Assembly (NCBI GenBank): GCA_964036295.1
Contig: OZ038469.1
Location: 9,006,067 to 9,070,066, forward strand
Length of the DNA stretch: 64,000 nt
Reading direction: 5' to 3'
Origin: Plumapathes pennacea
Taxonomy: Eukaryota > Cnidaria > Anthozoa > Antipatharia > Myriopathidae
Shown: positions 1-10,962 of the stretch, in pieces
Layout: each line of letters starts with the position of its first letter
Position numbering within the stretch: the first letter of the stretch is position 1
Program-made: the position numbers and the translations under genes
The notes under the pieces: model-generated
Told to the model about the DNA's origin: nothing
What the model saw: the letters and a program-made list of their open reading frames with translations, nothing else
Databases searched by the model: none

Positions 1-716
1 TGTTACGACATTTAAATTTTTTTGGCTTCCGGCTAGCTGCGAGATTTACAAGGAATAGAGTGGAGTACGATTTTTAATTGCGATTATCTTTCGAATGGTT
101 AATGATATCAACTTTCTATAACCCCAAGAACAATTCACAGCCAAATAAGAACACATTGAAACATCAGTTTGCCGAATACTACCAATATTCGTTGCGGTAT
201 TTGGATCGAAAAATGATATAAATTGCTCCTGTAATGTTCAGTAAGAATGGCCGAATAACCTCAAACTGGTGTGGCGAGGGAGAATTTTCTGTGTAGCACG
301 ACATCTGTTCTTCGCGGCTATAACCCCTCGATGGAAGTTCGAAGGTTGTTCTTTCCGATCTGGCAAATAAATTCACATTTACTTGAGATTCGAACGCGCT
401 TTTTGCAAAATATAATTGCAGACTTATCTGGGTGCATTGGTGACGCCATATTTGCCTGTCTCCTCGTTGCTCGCAGGTAGAACGGAGCATAAATCTCGCA
501 CTCCTCAAACCAACAATGTCGCCATGTTTGTGCTTTGTATCAGGCTCTCTTTGTATTTTTTGACACATTAAAACTGAAAACGACAGAGAAATGCAGCGAT
601 ATGATTGGGCCAAGAAAATAGTCCGCTATTGCGCCAAAATTCGGATTGCATAAGGCGATTTCCGAGGGGAATATTGCTTAGATGAGACATTTCATATCTT
701 AGTCGCCAAAAAAAGC
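1..716. other. No recognised gene (left edge)
   Basis: I recognise nothing here. A 144-codon minus-strand open frame at 179-613 has no family resemblance, and its length is not surprising for chance in AT-rich DNA of this size. Confidence 0.4.
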
Positions 717-1025
717 ATGTCCAAGATAAAAAGACAAGAAGTATGTTTTACGGATTGCCCAAAAAGCAGAATTCAGCATATGATTGCACAGTCTGAAAGC
801 GGCAATGAGGTGATAGCCTGGATCAATATCAGGTTGGACACGCTTTCACAATGGAGGAAAACAAAAAGCACGGATATGACATACATCGACCACCTGAACT
901 TGAACATTCTGGGCAGAGCTTTTCAAATTAGACGTGACAACAAGAGGTTGGAGGACAAGCTATCGATTTACAGCTATGATGCAGACAAGAAGAAAACGTA
1001 TAAATATATGAACCCTCATGGTTAA
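654..1025 (+). CDS. Unassigned open frame, possible exon or gene remnant
   Basis: An open frame of about 123 codons runs from just after a TAA at 651 to a stop at 1025, with its first ATG at 717. The composition is protein-like: balanced hydrophobic and charged residues, with a Lys/Asp-rich end (residues 85-102 counted from the ATG). I see no domain, signal peptide or membrane segment that I recognise. Helitron A1 starts 100 bases downstream, so this could be the remnant of a host gene or of another mobile element. It could also be chance. No homology search was possible. Confidence 0.2.
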   Translation, partial: GDFRGEYCLDETFHILVAKKSMSKIKRQEVCFTDCPKSRIQHMIAQSESGNEVIAWINIRLDTLSQWRKTKSTDMTYIDHLNLNILGRAFQIRRDNKRLEDKLSIYSYDADKKKTYKYMNPHG

Positions 1026-1124
1026 TAGCAATGACCTTATGCAATCCGTCGTGATGTTTTCAGCCGGCTCCCAACTGGTTTCAAACGCCGAACATCCTCT
1101 GTACTTCACTAGATATTCCGTCTA

Positions 1125-2246
1125 CTAGAAATACGATAATAGCAGATATCCTCTCGCTCTGTAGTGGGTTTTCGGAAAGCGGGATTCTTGTTTATTTTCC
1201 GTTCGGAGATTATTTAATTTTTTTTTTTTGCAAACCACGGCTGTGTAGCGACGTCACCAGTCGGCTGCTAAAAACATTTGTCGCACGGCAGTCTCAGTTT
1301 AATTTAGACAATGTGCACGCACAGTCTGTAATTTTCGTAGACACACAAAATTCGCTGAGACAACATTTAAACGCAACTACAGAATACTCCCGAGGCTTGA
1401 AAGTCAAGCAAAGTCGATCTTGGACACCAAAATTTATGAATTTCAAGAAAAGCCGCGATTTCTCCAGCCAACGCTTTATCCTTACCACATGCGTGTATGT
1501 TTTTTTTTTTTTTTTTTTTTTTTTTAACTTTATCAATTTAATACGCTTCTTCGAGTGTAACAAATTTAGAGCCGTCAAAGCGAGTTGCTTGTTTACATGC
1601 TTTCGAAGTCTCGGAACCGTGTGAATTTTGGCAAGGATTCAATTTTGAACACAACAACTTTTCAAACCGCGTTTGACGATTTTAACATCTTTGACAGAAA
1701 AGAGAGATCAAGTCACTAAATAATACAAGGTCCGATTGTGTTGAGCGAGCAAATTCGGCCAACCACAGACAATAATATACAATAGACTGTAATTGTTTAA
1801 TTTGGAAAGCAGTGGCCCCTGGTCGGGTATTTTCTACTTTAATAGCCTTCAGAAAGCAAAAGCACTTCAACCCGGCTACATTTCATCCTTAATACAGTGT
1901 GCCAACAAACACGGCGAGAAAACTTCACAGCATGTGTCAGACTGTCAGCGAAATTTTGATATATGCAAATATGTCAGGATTCGGATGACACAATCTTGCA
2001 CGAAGGCACTCTGAAATAGCTTTGAAAACTAGCGAAATCCTACTTGGCCTTCATCACATTTCCCGGGGCATCAAACGACAAAATATACGGCGATTGTTAA
2101 AATATCATAATGCCGATAACACGACTTTAAAATAACATAAGCGTACTGTACGTTAATTGATGTAATTTCTCAAAACTCACCGGTTCCTGAAAGCCATAGC
2201 TTTAGCTCTTTTCCAGCAAAGGAAACAAAACCCAAAACACTATTGT
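1125..2246 (-). mobile_element. Helitron family A, copy A1 (5' part missing)
   Basis: The minus-strand 3' end is complete: CTAG at 1125-1128, flanked by A on the plus strand (CTAG|T on the element strand), with the subterminal GATATCC/TATCGTATTTCTAG region shared by all A copies. The interior matches copies A2, A5 and A7, including the conserved splice-donor-like CGGTGAGTTTTGA at about 2175. The match stops abruptly at 2246, where a family-B 5' end begins in the opposite orientation, so the TCCCCGAGCG 5' end of this copy is absent. A 25-base T-run lies at 1501-1525. Confidence 0.75.
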
Positions 2247-2520
2247 TCCCACGCCCTGCGCAGCGGGGTCTGCTGGGTAGAAACTCGGAACAGAATCACG
2301 CGCGGGGTTTGCTGGGTAGAACACTCTAACCTCGTTTCCAGGCTGTTTCCTCTCGTGACCTCGAATCTCGTGTTTTAATGTTTTTCGTTCACGGGCGACC
2401 TTCCCGCACCGCGATGTCTGCTGGGTTGATCACGTGGCGTTCTACTGGTCCGTCGCTCTCTTCTTTTTAGGCGGACTAGGAAGCATGTCCGAAGAGGAAA
2501 CAAGATTTAAAGCGGCATAA
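2247..2520 (+). mobile_element. Helitron family B, 5' end fragment (B4)
   Basis: Starts with TCCCACGCCCTGCG, as the B1 and B2 5' ends do (on their minus strand at 20150 and 27746). It is followed by the same GC-rich leader with repeated CTGCTGGGTAGAA-type motifs and the shared TGATCACGTGG..TGGTCCGTCGC block. That block precedes the protein start in B2. A short ATG frame at 2485 ends after 11 codons, so no protein is encoded. I could not find the matching 3' end in this window. The preceding base is T, as for B1 and B2. Confidence 0.6.
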
Positions 2521-3310
2521 AACCCTTGCTCGCGTCGCACACGACTTACGGCGGCCATATTGCTCAGCTCTTCCTCAGGAACCAATCATATTCGAGGAAA
2601 CATACTGCTTTGATTGACAAGTAATTAGCTACGGCTCGATGCCCGCGCACAGCACCGCCCACTCTGGTTCGGTATTTCTGGCCATGGTTTTGGTTTGCGA
2701 AAGTCACCCGAAATCCTTTCTAATATAGAAACTGTATCAAAGAACACGACACGGGACAAAAGTCGTCCATTATAACTCAAAGCTACAGTATACGGTATGT
2801 TGTTGGCCTAGAAAACACGTAACGTATAGTGCTGGACGAATTTAAACAGCTGTCACTTGCAAAAACAGCAACCCTTCCATTATTCTTTATGGTGGCATTA
2901 ATGCGGCATGACAAATGCCCTTGAGAATGGTGTCTTTTCAGACGACGCGTTTGCATATCAATCAATAGTTTATTTAGCACCGCATTTAGCTTTGTTACAT
3001 TACTACAAAAGAAGTTACACTTATTAATTGGTGCAAGCTAACTGTAATAACCATAAGGCTAGCCTGGGCAGTTAGCTTAAACATAGACACTGGTCACGCA
3101 TAGACACTGGTCACGACATGTTCATACGATACCGCAGCCATAAATGTTTTGTTTTTCATTAGATGGTCTCCTCTAGAGTTATATATTTACACAGAGACCG
3201 CAGAAACTGTTCATTTTGTTTCAGTTGTAAAGAAAAAGGCCGTGATATTGTTTGCAGTCAATTTGATTGAAATTCAGCATTCTAAATAAATGGAGTTTTT
3301 TTTCCGCTGA
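2521..3310. other. No recognised gene
   Basis: AT-rich sequence with no convincing open frame, exon or repeat end. A short direct repeat of CATAGACACTGGTCACG is seen at about 3084-3117. Confidence 0.4.
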
Positions 3311-3315
3311 TTTTA

Positions 3316-3390
3316 TTTTCGCGGGAGTTTATTTTCGTAAATCGTGGGAAAATCAGTGAAATTTGCGAAAATAAACTCCCGCGAAAATTT
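3316..3390. repeat. Inverted repeat with 22-base arms
   Basis: TTTTCGCGGGAGTTTATTTT and its reverse complement lie about 30 bases apart and would form a stable hairpin. The flanking motif CGCGAAAATTTCATGCCA also occurs in the MITE in the third intron of the transporter gene (37074-37349), so this is probably a related element end. Confidence 0.6.
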
Positions 3391-3503
3391 CATGCCACAC
3401 GATAGTTCTGCCGCGCATGCTCAATCTAAAGATAAATCTTGAAATTGTTCAATTTAGCAAGTCTTGTTAGTAATGCTGGGGTGTAAAACTACGATCGACA
3501 GTA

Positions 3504-3953
3504 CAGTTAAACCTGTATTAAGCAGACCCTCTATTAAACGGACCCCCTCTATCAAGCGGACACTAGCTTGGGTCCTGAAATATTTTTACATATTTACTGT
3601 AAACCAAACCTGTATTAAACGGACACCTCTATTAAGCGGACGCGGTCACCAAAAGTAAGCCATTTTGCTACTCGAAACCTGCATTAAGCGGACACTTCAA
3701 GTATTTTTAGAATAAAACGTATTTGTATTAGACTATGAGACTACTGTCCACTTGTACAAGCGTCTTTTCCGGTTGCGATGGCTTGTTGCGAAAGATTGGC
3801 GATAAATTATGTGAAACAGCAATCAAAGGGCTCCTCGCTCGTGTCTCTAGCTATTATGGCGCAATTTATCAGAACCTGTATTAAGCGGACACCGTGTATT
3901 AAGCGGACACTAGCCAGGGTCCCGAGGGTGTCCGCTTAATTCAGGTTTTACCG
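3504..3953. mobile_element. Mariner-like MITE with TA target duplication
   Basis: The ends CAGTTAAACCTGTATTAAGC and GCTTAATTCAGGTTTTACCG are imperfect inverted repeats directly flanked by TA on both sides (3502-3503, 3954-3955), as expected for Tc1/mariner insertions. Internally there are several copies of a TATTAAGCGGACAC motif, in effect a multiplied terminal repeat. No transposase frame is present, so the element is non-autonomous. Confidence 0.8.
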
Positions 3954-4040
3954 TAGTTAAAACATTAGATTGTTGCATGGTTGCTAATGATGGATGGATT
4001 TGTTATACTTGTTATAAATTTTGTGTTTGTTTTCTTTCAG

Positions 4041-4106
4041 GTATACATTAACGTACCCTCTTATGACGACAAACTCTACGAGATTGTGAACGATGTTTCA
4101 GAATGA
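4041..4106 (+). CDS. Possible terminal coding exon with two tyrosine motifs
   Basis: A good 3' splice site (TTTGTTTTCTTTCAG at 4026-4040) is followed by a 21-codon frame ending in TGA at 4104-4106. The frame reads VYINVPSYDDKLYEIVNDVS then E. It holds YIN, a YxN adaptor-type site, and LYEIV, an ITIM-like site; both patterns are typical of cytoplasmic tails of receptors. A canonical AATAAA follows at 4418. Only this frame stays open for the whole exon. I could not identify upstream exons: the DNA to the left is largely transposons. Assignment as a receptor tail is inference. Confidence 0.35.
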   Translation, partial: VYINVPSYDDKLYEIVNDVSE

Positions 4107-4417
4107 AAATAGATATCTGGAAATGATGGAGCGGACGAGCACAGTATTAACCATTTGATTAGATTAAGTACTGCCACCAATCTAATTCCGAGTAACTCAA
4201 AGATCGCAACTCGTTAAACGGGGAATTTTTTTGGATATTAAATTACAAAATGGCGGATTGAAAGCCTCTCGCTTTTCTTGGCACGAACTAAACTGTCAAC
4301 TAAATGTGAGCAACTACTTTTCCCTGAGCAGAGGAAGATTTTGAGATTTTGTGGTAAGAAAGATTTTACGTTTCATTTGTACTCTCTTCACTTCACATGG
4401 TCTGGAAGCCGAAAGTT

Positions 4418-4423
4418 AATAAA
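4418..4423 (+). promoter_or_regulatory. Candidate poly(A) signal AATAAA
   Basis: A canonical hexamer 312 bases downstream of the stop of the putative terminal exon at 4041-4106. The spacing suits a 3' UTR. No other AATAAA lies between them. Confidence 0.35.
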
Positions 4424-5037
4424 ATTATTCGTCCAAGAGCGAGAATAGCTTGCAAAGGTCTGAAAATTTGCCCGCGATAACGATAAGTTTGCTGGATTGA
4501 AGACTCAATCCGAAACCGCGATTTGTCAGACACAATTCAATTTTACCGATTGAAAGACTTAGTTGAAAATCGGCCATCGAGAAAAATGCCTCAGTTTGCT
4601 TATTTTGAGTCCGCACAGACAACGAGCGAGGAAGAATCGATGAGTTCCTACGCAACTTTATCCACAAAAAAAAAAGAGAGAAAAAGAGAAAAAGAGAATA
4701 CGTTGTAAGGCTTAACAAAATACGCAAGGCAATCATTCGTGTTTGAATTTATTCGAGTCAGTTTCACTGCAAGCTCAGACCAACAGCGGGGGAACTCTTA
4801 GTAGTCACTATTACTAGATTTACTTGTAACGTACAGGTAGATTTCTAGTTTCAGTGTATCTCTTGTCACCCAAGCGGTGGGATCCGACAATATTTCGTGT
4901 TTTTACTGCACGGCTTGAGCCGGTCAGCGGATACCACAAAAAGAGCGCAATCAGCTGTTTTGCCGTGCGCGCACGTTTTTGGCTTGTGCGCTGGCACGCT
5001 AGCTCGCTGGCTCGGCTATTATGTAACAACGATCGAG
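4424..5037. other. Upstream region of the transporter gene
   Basis: Contains an A-rich run at 4666-4700 and GC-richer DNA from about 4900 to 5037 directly before the transporter ATG. A promoter is expected here, but I see no clear TATA box. The overlapping open frames read through the first exon and are shadows. Confidence 0.35.
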
Positions 5038-5191
5038 ATGGCTGTGCACTTTGTAGCCGACAGTCGCTGGTCCTGGCTAGTTTGCTTATGCGCCACGTTA
5101 TGCCAGGCCGTGAACATGGGCATAGTGTTGACATTTGGAATTTTGCTGCCGGTAATTATGGAGAAATTCGATTCGAGCAGGCAAGCAACAG
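5038..5191 (+). CDS. Monocarboxylate transporter-like (SLC16/MFS), exon 1
   Basis: This is the first of four coding exons that join into a 473-residue major facilitator protein (exons 5038-5191, 33409-34001, 36660-37029, 37691-37995). Proteins of this family move monocarboxylates, aromatic amino acids, thyroid hormone or creatine across membranes; the substrate cannot be told here. The ATG at 5038 was chosen because the family's DSRWSW-type motif (usually DGGWGW) follows at residue 9, just before membrane helix 1 (about residues 12-38). There is no signal peptide, as expected. The exon ends ..ACAG|GTAGGT in phase 1, and the split codon becomes Ala52. Twelve helices, a long central loop and a cytoplasmic C-tail fit the family's usual length of 450-550 residues. 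I am confident of family, not of subfamily. Confidence 0.88.
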
Positions 5192-5391
5192 GTAGGTTTA
5201 AATCTTGTGCATGTTTTATATGAACTCTACACAACAACTTCTGCTGTTTGGCATTGAGAGTTTTCATTGAGTGCATAGTCCTTACAGGCGTTGAAGCATA
5301 AAATGATTCACACAGCCGTGTTGAAGTTAGGCTTTTAGCGAAGTTAATTTAGCGAAGTTAGGATAAGCAGTCAACGGTCCGTGGCGAACAG

Positions 5392-6125
5392 TTGTGCTTT
5401 CTTGAGCTCTTCAACTATACCCCCAAAAAGGGTAAAAAGGCTTCCGTATGCGACGAAGAGACAAATGATGAGGCTCAGGAGATAACAAAAAACTACCTAG
5501 ATGCTGCGTTATCTAAGCAGGCGGAGCAGTTGAAAGCTTACTTCAAGTCTACACTGAAAGACATGACCACAAAAATCGAAGATCTCACAACGAGCTTAGA
5601 GTATAGTCAGCAGGATATTGTTACATTGAAGGAGCAGGTAATGGAACAGAGCACACTACTGAAGTGTAAGGATGAAAAGCTGAAGAAACTAGAGAGCGAT
5701 CATATGGAAATGAAGGATAAGATGACGTATTTGGAGAACCGGAGCCGTTGAAACAATATCAGAGTCGACGGCATTCCAGAGTCGGCTGGCAAGAGGTGGG
5801 AGGATACAGAACAAAAATTGAAACTGACACTGACGGAAAAATTGGATTTGGAGATGGAGATAGATTTCGAGCGAGCTCATCGAGTGGGGCAAGTACAGAA
5901 TCCTCAGGCGGAAGCAGTCAAACCATGAACGATCGTGGCGAAGTTATACGACTGGAAAAGTGAAAGACGACATTTTGAAAGCGGCAAGACGAGTGAAGCC
6001 AACTGGCCTCTATATAAACGAGGATCTCACAAAGGAGACTGTCATGCGGCGAAAAGAGCAACTATCAAAACTAAAAGCAGCGAAGCAACAAGGCAAGATA
6101 GTATATTTTGTGCTTGACAAGCTTA
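5392..6125 (+). pseudogene. LINE ORF1 (L1-like RNA-binding protein) remnant
   Basis: The first frame (to 5751) encodes a Lys/Glu-rich coiled coil (about residues 30-115) ending in LENRSR, the classic junction between the coiled coil and the RNA-recognition domain of LINE ORF1 proteins. The same frame continues past a TGA at 5749 with NNIRVDGIPES and an FERAHRVG motif. It meets a second TGA near 5925, and a one-base shift near 5958 then leads into the C-terminal part ending about 6118. Both stops look like CGA-to-TGA changes, the usual decay of methylated CpG. The copy is therefore dead. Helitron B1 is inserted directly after its last homologous codons. No reverse transcriptase part is adjacent. 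Confidence 0.75.
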
Positions 6126-6261
6126 CTAGAAATACGATATTCGCAAAGGTCCCACGCCCAAGTAATCGATTATGCATGACATTGCTTAGAGCTCTCATGT
6201 ACTGTATGCTTACACCACACATTTCAATATATTAGCATTTACATGATATTAGCATGTGTTC

Positions 6262-6652
6262 CATTCCGGGGGACACTCATTATAATTTTGGGTGGGGTGT
6301 GCCACCTGGACTTGAAAACCCTTACCCTATTTCGGACCAAAATATCTGATTTACTATACCCTATTTCAGACCCATACTCTATAAATGTATACCCTATTTC
6401 AGACCTATTCTTGAGACTTTTTCTTTTGCACCGATTTCCACCCTGTTTTTTCTTCCATTTGCTATGCATTGTCCGCGGCGACACATTTCTATATATGCTA
6501 TCCCAGGCCAAAAACACAAAATCGATACCCTATTTCAGACCAAGAAGGCAAACTCTATAACCTATTTCAGACTAAAAATGTTTGAAAACAATACCCTTTG
6601 GGGTGGCACATACCTATATGGCATATTTATGGGAGTACTCCCCTCCCCCACC
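6262..6652. mobile_element. Nested MITE with CCCTATTTCAGACC repeats
   Basis: Present in B1 and B3 (about 61168-61570) but missing from B2, where flanking B sequence is continuous, so it is an insertion into an older B. The ends are imperfect inverted repeats rich in GGGG and TGTGCCACC. The interior holds five or more copies of TACCCTATTTCAGACC. No transposase is present. Confidence 0.55.
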
Positions 6653-7321
6653 AGGTCCCATTGCTGTTTGAAGAGTACAGTAATTTCATTATATAATACT
6701 GTATGTAGGATGGTCTTGAAAGAAGGAAGTTCTCACAATATTATTCACCATGCCATGTCCATTTTACAGTAATTTATTTTGTCTCATAAGAAAGTATACA
6801 GAGTCAGTCTTAGCACCACATTCATAGGTGAAATATATAGATACTTCTCAAGTAGATTACAATATATTTCTCAGAAGTTCTCAATTGTTGCAAGTGTTGC
6901 CAAGTACATGTACAAACACACAAAATCCCATGCCAGAGAAATATAGCCCCAAGCTGATACTCTCCCCTGTACTCTACTGTGAGTGAAAATGGAAAAATGC
7001 ATTATAAATATACAATAATTCTACAGAATATTAGACAAATGAGAGTCAGGTTTGCACATTATCCACCACAAGTACTGTAAGATACTGTGAGACACGAGAA
7101 GAGCATCAGTTTAGTACTGTATTGACATTCTTGTCTTTAAAAAGTCTCACTTCCCATGCCATGTGGGTATAAACTAACTCTTCCTAATCACAGAAAGATA
7201 CTTTTTCCAGTTGGACTTAGTAAACTTCATGTTTGTCTTGATATTTAGGGACCTATGGAAAACAAAACAAGCATCAGAGTATAATTAGGAATGTTGTAAA
7301 GTGTGTTCTGTGGCATGAGAT

Positions 7322-7343
7322 AGGTGGGTGGGTGGGTGGGTGG
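7322..7343. repeat. GGGT/GGTG microsatellite
   Basis: Five to six tandem copies of GGTG within Helitron B1. Confidence 0.8.
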
Positions 7344-7571
7344 GGAAGCTAATTGTGTTGGAGTAACAGTTTAAATTATAATATCTCACCAGAAATTTAT
7401 GTCATGCAGCTGCATTGGAAAAAAAAACTTGTTCAAAAGAAAACTTATTAAACTATAATAATTATCACCAAATCTATCTAGGAAAAGGAAGAAATTAATG
7501 TAGTAAAGCACTGGCTTAAGTAAAATGATACTAACTGTGGTAAATGCAAATTGACTCTTCTGGCATATAAT

Positions 7572-8680
7572 CTGACAACATCAATCGCGATCAGGCATGA
7601 ATTACGCACGTTTGTTTTCACAACAAACTCGGTTAACAGCTTACAATTCTACCGATTTGAAAATCTTGAAAGAAAATAAGCGTCTATCGAAGCAACTGCC
7701 TAGATAAATACTAATTTGTTCTGAGCTGAATGAAATGGCCCATAGCGTGTGTCAAACAACGACACTGCAGTGAACTTTATTCGGTGAACGACTCGAACTC
7801 GCCCTTGCTCGCTCACTAAAGATTTAAAAAACTGCAGTCTTATCTCTTTCCAGAAGAAACTGCTTTGTAACTCAGAGTATTTTTTATTCTTTTGAATAAG
7901 TTTCTTACACGTACAATAATGTAGAAGGCAAAATGGCACTAAAAGAAAATCATTTCATCACAAACTGCGACCGACACATCGTTGAAAGTTATATTATTCA
8001 AAACTCACCGCTTAATTTTCCTGCCTCCTCGTGGAGCGTTTAGGCTTCTTCCAGCAAAATAAACGTCCTCAAATCACCACGGCGTTTTTGTCCCAGTCAA
8101 TGATTTCGAAATACAGAGTTCTCGTGCATTGTGAGAAATTTATTTACAGTCTTCACAGTGCGCCATGACGAGCAAACATGTCTGCAAAACTTGATTCTTG
8201 CACGGTTTTAGTCATAACTGTTCACGGTGATTGTTCCCTTTCCACTTTCTTCCTGGCAAGTGTGCAAATTTTAAAACAGGGGTGAAACAACCCTCCATAT
8301 TCTGCAGCACTTGTTGTCAATGACAGCTGAGGTCGCAAGCAATTTTTTCCTCGGACGTTTTCCTTCTTCGTAACGGTCATTTTCCAAGATTGTAAACTTT
8401 CCCCGATCATCATAACTTAACAGTGAGTATCCGGAACGTTTAAACTTCCCATTGCACTTCCTGGCCTTTTATGACAAACGTTTAGCAACTTTTCGAGTAA
8501 TCATTTGCGATCCACATGTGCAAACTGATTTTGCGGTCCGTACAGTAAGTTATGGACCGGTAAAATTGACCAATCAGAACGTGCGTAAAATCAATTTGCG
8601 GTCCGTACAGGAAAGTATGGACCGGTAAATTAACCAATCGTAGCGTGCGTAGTATCAGTGCCATATAATAATAGCTGTTA
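7572..8680 (-). mobile_element. 1.1 kb repeat D1 (Helitron-related, inverted copy of D2)
   Basis: Nearly collinear with 57188-58292 in the opposite orientation. Both copies begin with ATATGGCACTGATACTACGC on the element strand and keep a 63-codon frame (here 8222-8413), a CGGTGAGTTTTGA splice-donor-like site and tandem CGGTCCATA..GTACGGACCG palindromes. The segment around the 63-codon frame resembles the equivalent region of family A, so I infer a diverged rolling-circle relative. The exact ends are not certain. Confidence 0.5.
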
Positions 8681-8915
8681 TGTAAAATTTGTGAGCATGT
8701 ACTGTTCAGGTTGACCAATCTCTATTTCTGTTATTATACTCACTACTGTGCTACACTTCCTGTTAATGATAAGATCCTCTGTGCATATATCTGCCTGTAG
8801 TGCAATAGTATTCTCCACAATATAGTTAACATCAGTGCATAATGTTAAGTGCAGACTCTAGATTTTGTTTCCTTTTTAAAACTCTTACAAAACTATGCCA
8901 AGGGTCTGTTGTATA

Positions 8916-9035
8916 CAGTAGAACCCTGCTATTTCGAACTCGGTTATCTCAAACTCCCCTCTATCTCAAACAGAATCCAATTTCCATTGGAAATAAACTT
9001 AGTAGAAATTTCCCTTGGTAGAACCTGCTATCACA
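8916..9035. mobile_element. Partial mariner-like MITE end
   Basis: TA followed by CAGTAGAACCCTGCTATTTC and reiterated TATCTCAAACTCC motifs is typical of a Tc1/mariner terminal repeat. I did not find the matching inverted end, so this is a fragment. Confidence 0.5.
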
Positions 9036-9488
9036 ATATCATGTATAGTCTGCTGGTGTTATGATTTCTTATAAAATTAATACTCAGGTAATATAATGTG
9101 CAGATATACAGTGCTTAGTGGATATGTAGAACATAAATAAACCAAACATCACTTGTGCTAATTCACAGAAATACTTAATGCATGCACAACATAAAGGAAT
9201 TCACGTGATTCACACTAGGCCAAGAAAGAAAATTAAATCAAGTCAAGTAATATGTAAAAAAAAAGTTGTTAGAAATATGGGATGTGAAGTACCAAGAGCA
9301 TTGGTTGTCCCTTAAAATTGCTTAAATACAACAAGACTAATTCCATCAACTTAACTAATGTTTGAAGGCATAAACAATGTGCATTGAAGCATTCTATTAT
9401 AGTAATCAGATTTTGTCAGCACTTGGTATTCACTAATACATTTAATTTGTATTACAACAAATTAAAGTAAATGTGAATAAAAGGGCTA
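9036..9488. other. AT-rich interior of B1, no gene
   Basis: No open frame or repeat end is visible. The BEL/Pao element begins at 9489. Confidence 0.4.
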
Positions 9489-9812
9489 TGTAGCGGTACT
9501 TGTTTACCGTTTATTATAGCCGACTAAATCACGGACTTTCACGGGCGATTACACAAGTCAGCTTGTTCTGGCCATGCTTTCCTTCTGCCACGGTCTAGTC
9601 GTGAAAATTATTGCGGCTCAGACGAGAAACTGAGCCTCGAAGATATAAACAAACGAGAAACAAAAAGACATGTTCGATTGCGAAACAAAGGTGAGCCTCG
9701 AAGCTCTACCGCGTGCTATCTAAATATGGGAGCGTGACGTAATTGAGCTAAACAATAACGCGAAAGTCCTGGGTCTGGTAACCAACATACGTTTGCCCTG
9801 GTGGCACTAACA
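9489..9812 (-). repeat. BEL/Pao LTR (3' LTR of the element)
   Basis: 324 bases with TG..CA ends, differing from the other LTR at three positions. A purine-rich AAGGGGAG tract directly precedes it on the element strand (about 9814-9823) and is a plausible polypurine tract. Confidence 0.9.
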
Positions 9813-9933
9813 TGGCTCCCCTTGAAATCAAAGGATTTCAAACAACAAAACAAAACAACAATAGTCTAACTGAGTTCGTTTTAGGAATGTTCCCTTTAAC
9901 TGTGCAGGTCTTCGCGACCACGTGGCTCCCCGT

Positions 9934-10962
9934 CTAGGAGTCATGGCTCGGGCTGGGTGGCTCCTCATCTGGGAATTCCTTTGTCTCTTCGCTTGGTAGC
10001 AGCAAAACCAACTTCTGAACGGGTCGTTCAAGAATCGACCGAGGGCGTTGTCTCTTGCCCGAGTTGGAAATAGTGGGGTCTCCAACAGCTACTGCGACGC
10101 TTCTCACGAAGTTGGTGTCATCAGGATACGTCTTTATCACTCTACCAAGGTGCCATTGGTTTCGCGGAGTGTTCTCATCCTTAATGATGACGATGTCATT
10201 TGTTTGCAGATTTCGCCGGGCCTTGGTCCACTTGGATCGTTCTTGTAGCCTTAGGAGATACTCTTTCCTCCAACGATCCCAGAACTCGTTTGCTAAGTGT
10301 TGCACTGTTCGCCAACGCTTTCGCAGGTACATATCTTCTCTTTGGAAGATGCCAGGTGGAGGCAGCACTGGTTTGGCCTTCATTGTTAGGAGACGCATTG
10401 GCGATAAGGGCGATGGTGAAGTTGGGTCGCCTAAGTTGTCCACGGTTAGAGGACGGCTGTTTACAATAGCTTCTGCTTCGCAGATGAATGTTTGGAAGGA
10501 CTCGTCGTTGAGGCGATTCCCGTTCTTCTCTATCAAGGCCGACAGCACGCTGCGAAGGGTCTTGATTTGCCGTTCCCAGACTCCCCCTGCGTGGCTTGCG
10601 GAGGGAACATTAGTTTTAAATTCGACCCAGTCGCAATTCTCTTTCAGCATCTCCGCTCTGATCTTCTTTCGATCCATAGTCAGCAGGGCTTCGTGGAGTT
10701 CCTTCTTAGCTCCCATGAAGTTTGTCCCCTGGTCGCTTCTAATCTGCCGTGCGGCTCCTCTTCTGGAGATGAAGCGGCGAAAGGCATTAAGGAAAGAATC
10801 TGCTTCTAGGCTGTGGGAGACTTCAAGGTGAACAGCTCTTGATGCCATGCAAGTGAACAATGCAATGTAGCGCTTCACCTCCTTACGTCCCTCTTTGATG
10901 TGCCATGGGCCACAGTAGTCTACTGCGACGTAGGTGAATGGTGGTGATGATTCCAGGCGATC
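9934..10962 (-). CDS. BEL/Pao integrase core and DUF5641 (frame after the stop)
   Basis: This is the same reading frame as the upstream gag-pol frame, resuming right after the TAG at 10963-10965 and running about 342 codons to a stop at 9934. It holds the integrase catalytic domain, with Asp in the DYCGPW segment, Asp in SDQGTNF and the later Glu in AGGVWERQ. A DUF5641-type C-terminal domain follows (IKDENTPRNQWHLGRV). In an intact BEL element this is the C-terminus of the polyprotein, which joins the cDNA to host DNA in the nucleus. In this copy it would be translated only by read-through of the stop. A few residues near the end differ from the usual spacing but the catalytic triad appears complete. 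Confidence 0.85.
   Translation of the reverse strand, partial: DRLESSPPFTYVAVDYCGPWHIKEGRKEVKRYIALFTCMASRAVHLEVSHSLEADSFLNAFRRFISRRGAARQIRSDQGTNFMGAKKELHEALLTMDRKKIRAEMLKENCDWVEFKTNVPSASHAGGVWERQIKTLRSVLSALIEKNGNRLNDESFQTFICEAEAIVNSRPLTVDNLGDPTSPSPLSPMRLLTMKAKPVLPPPGIFQREDMYLRKRWRTVQHLANEFWDRWRKEYLLRLQERSKWTKARRNLQTNDIVIIKDENTPRNQWHLGRVIKTYPDDTNFVRSVAVAVGDPTISNSGKRQRPRSILERPVQKLVLLLPSEETKEFPDEEPPSPSHDS

Noticed and set aside
179..613. 144-codon minus-strand frame
   Set aside because: No recognisable domain, and the length can occur by chance in 64 kb of six-frame translation.
10055..10831. 258-codon plus-strand frame across the BEL/Pao integrase
   Set aside because: It is the antisense shadow of the integrase coding region, like the other plus-strand frames within 10048-16055.
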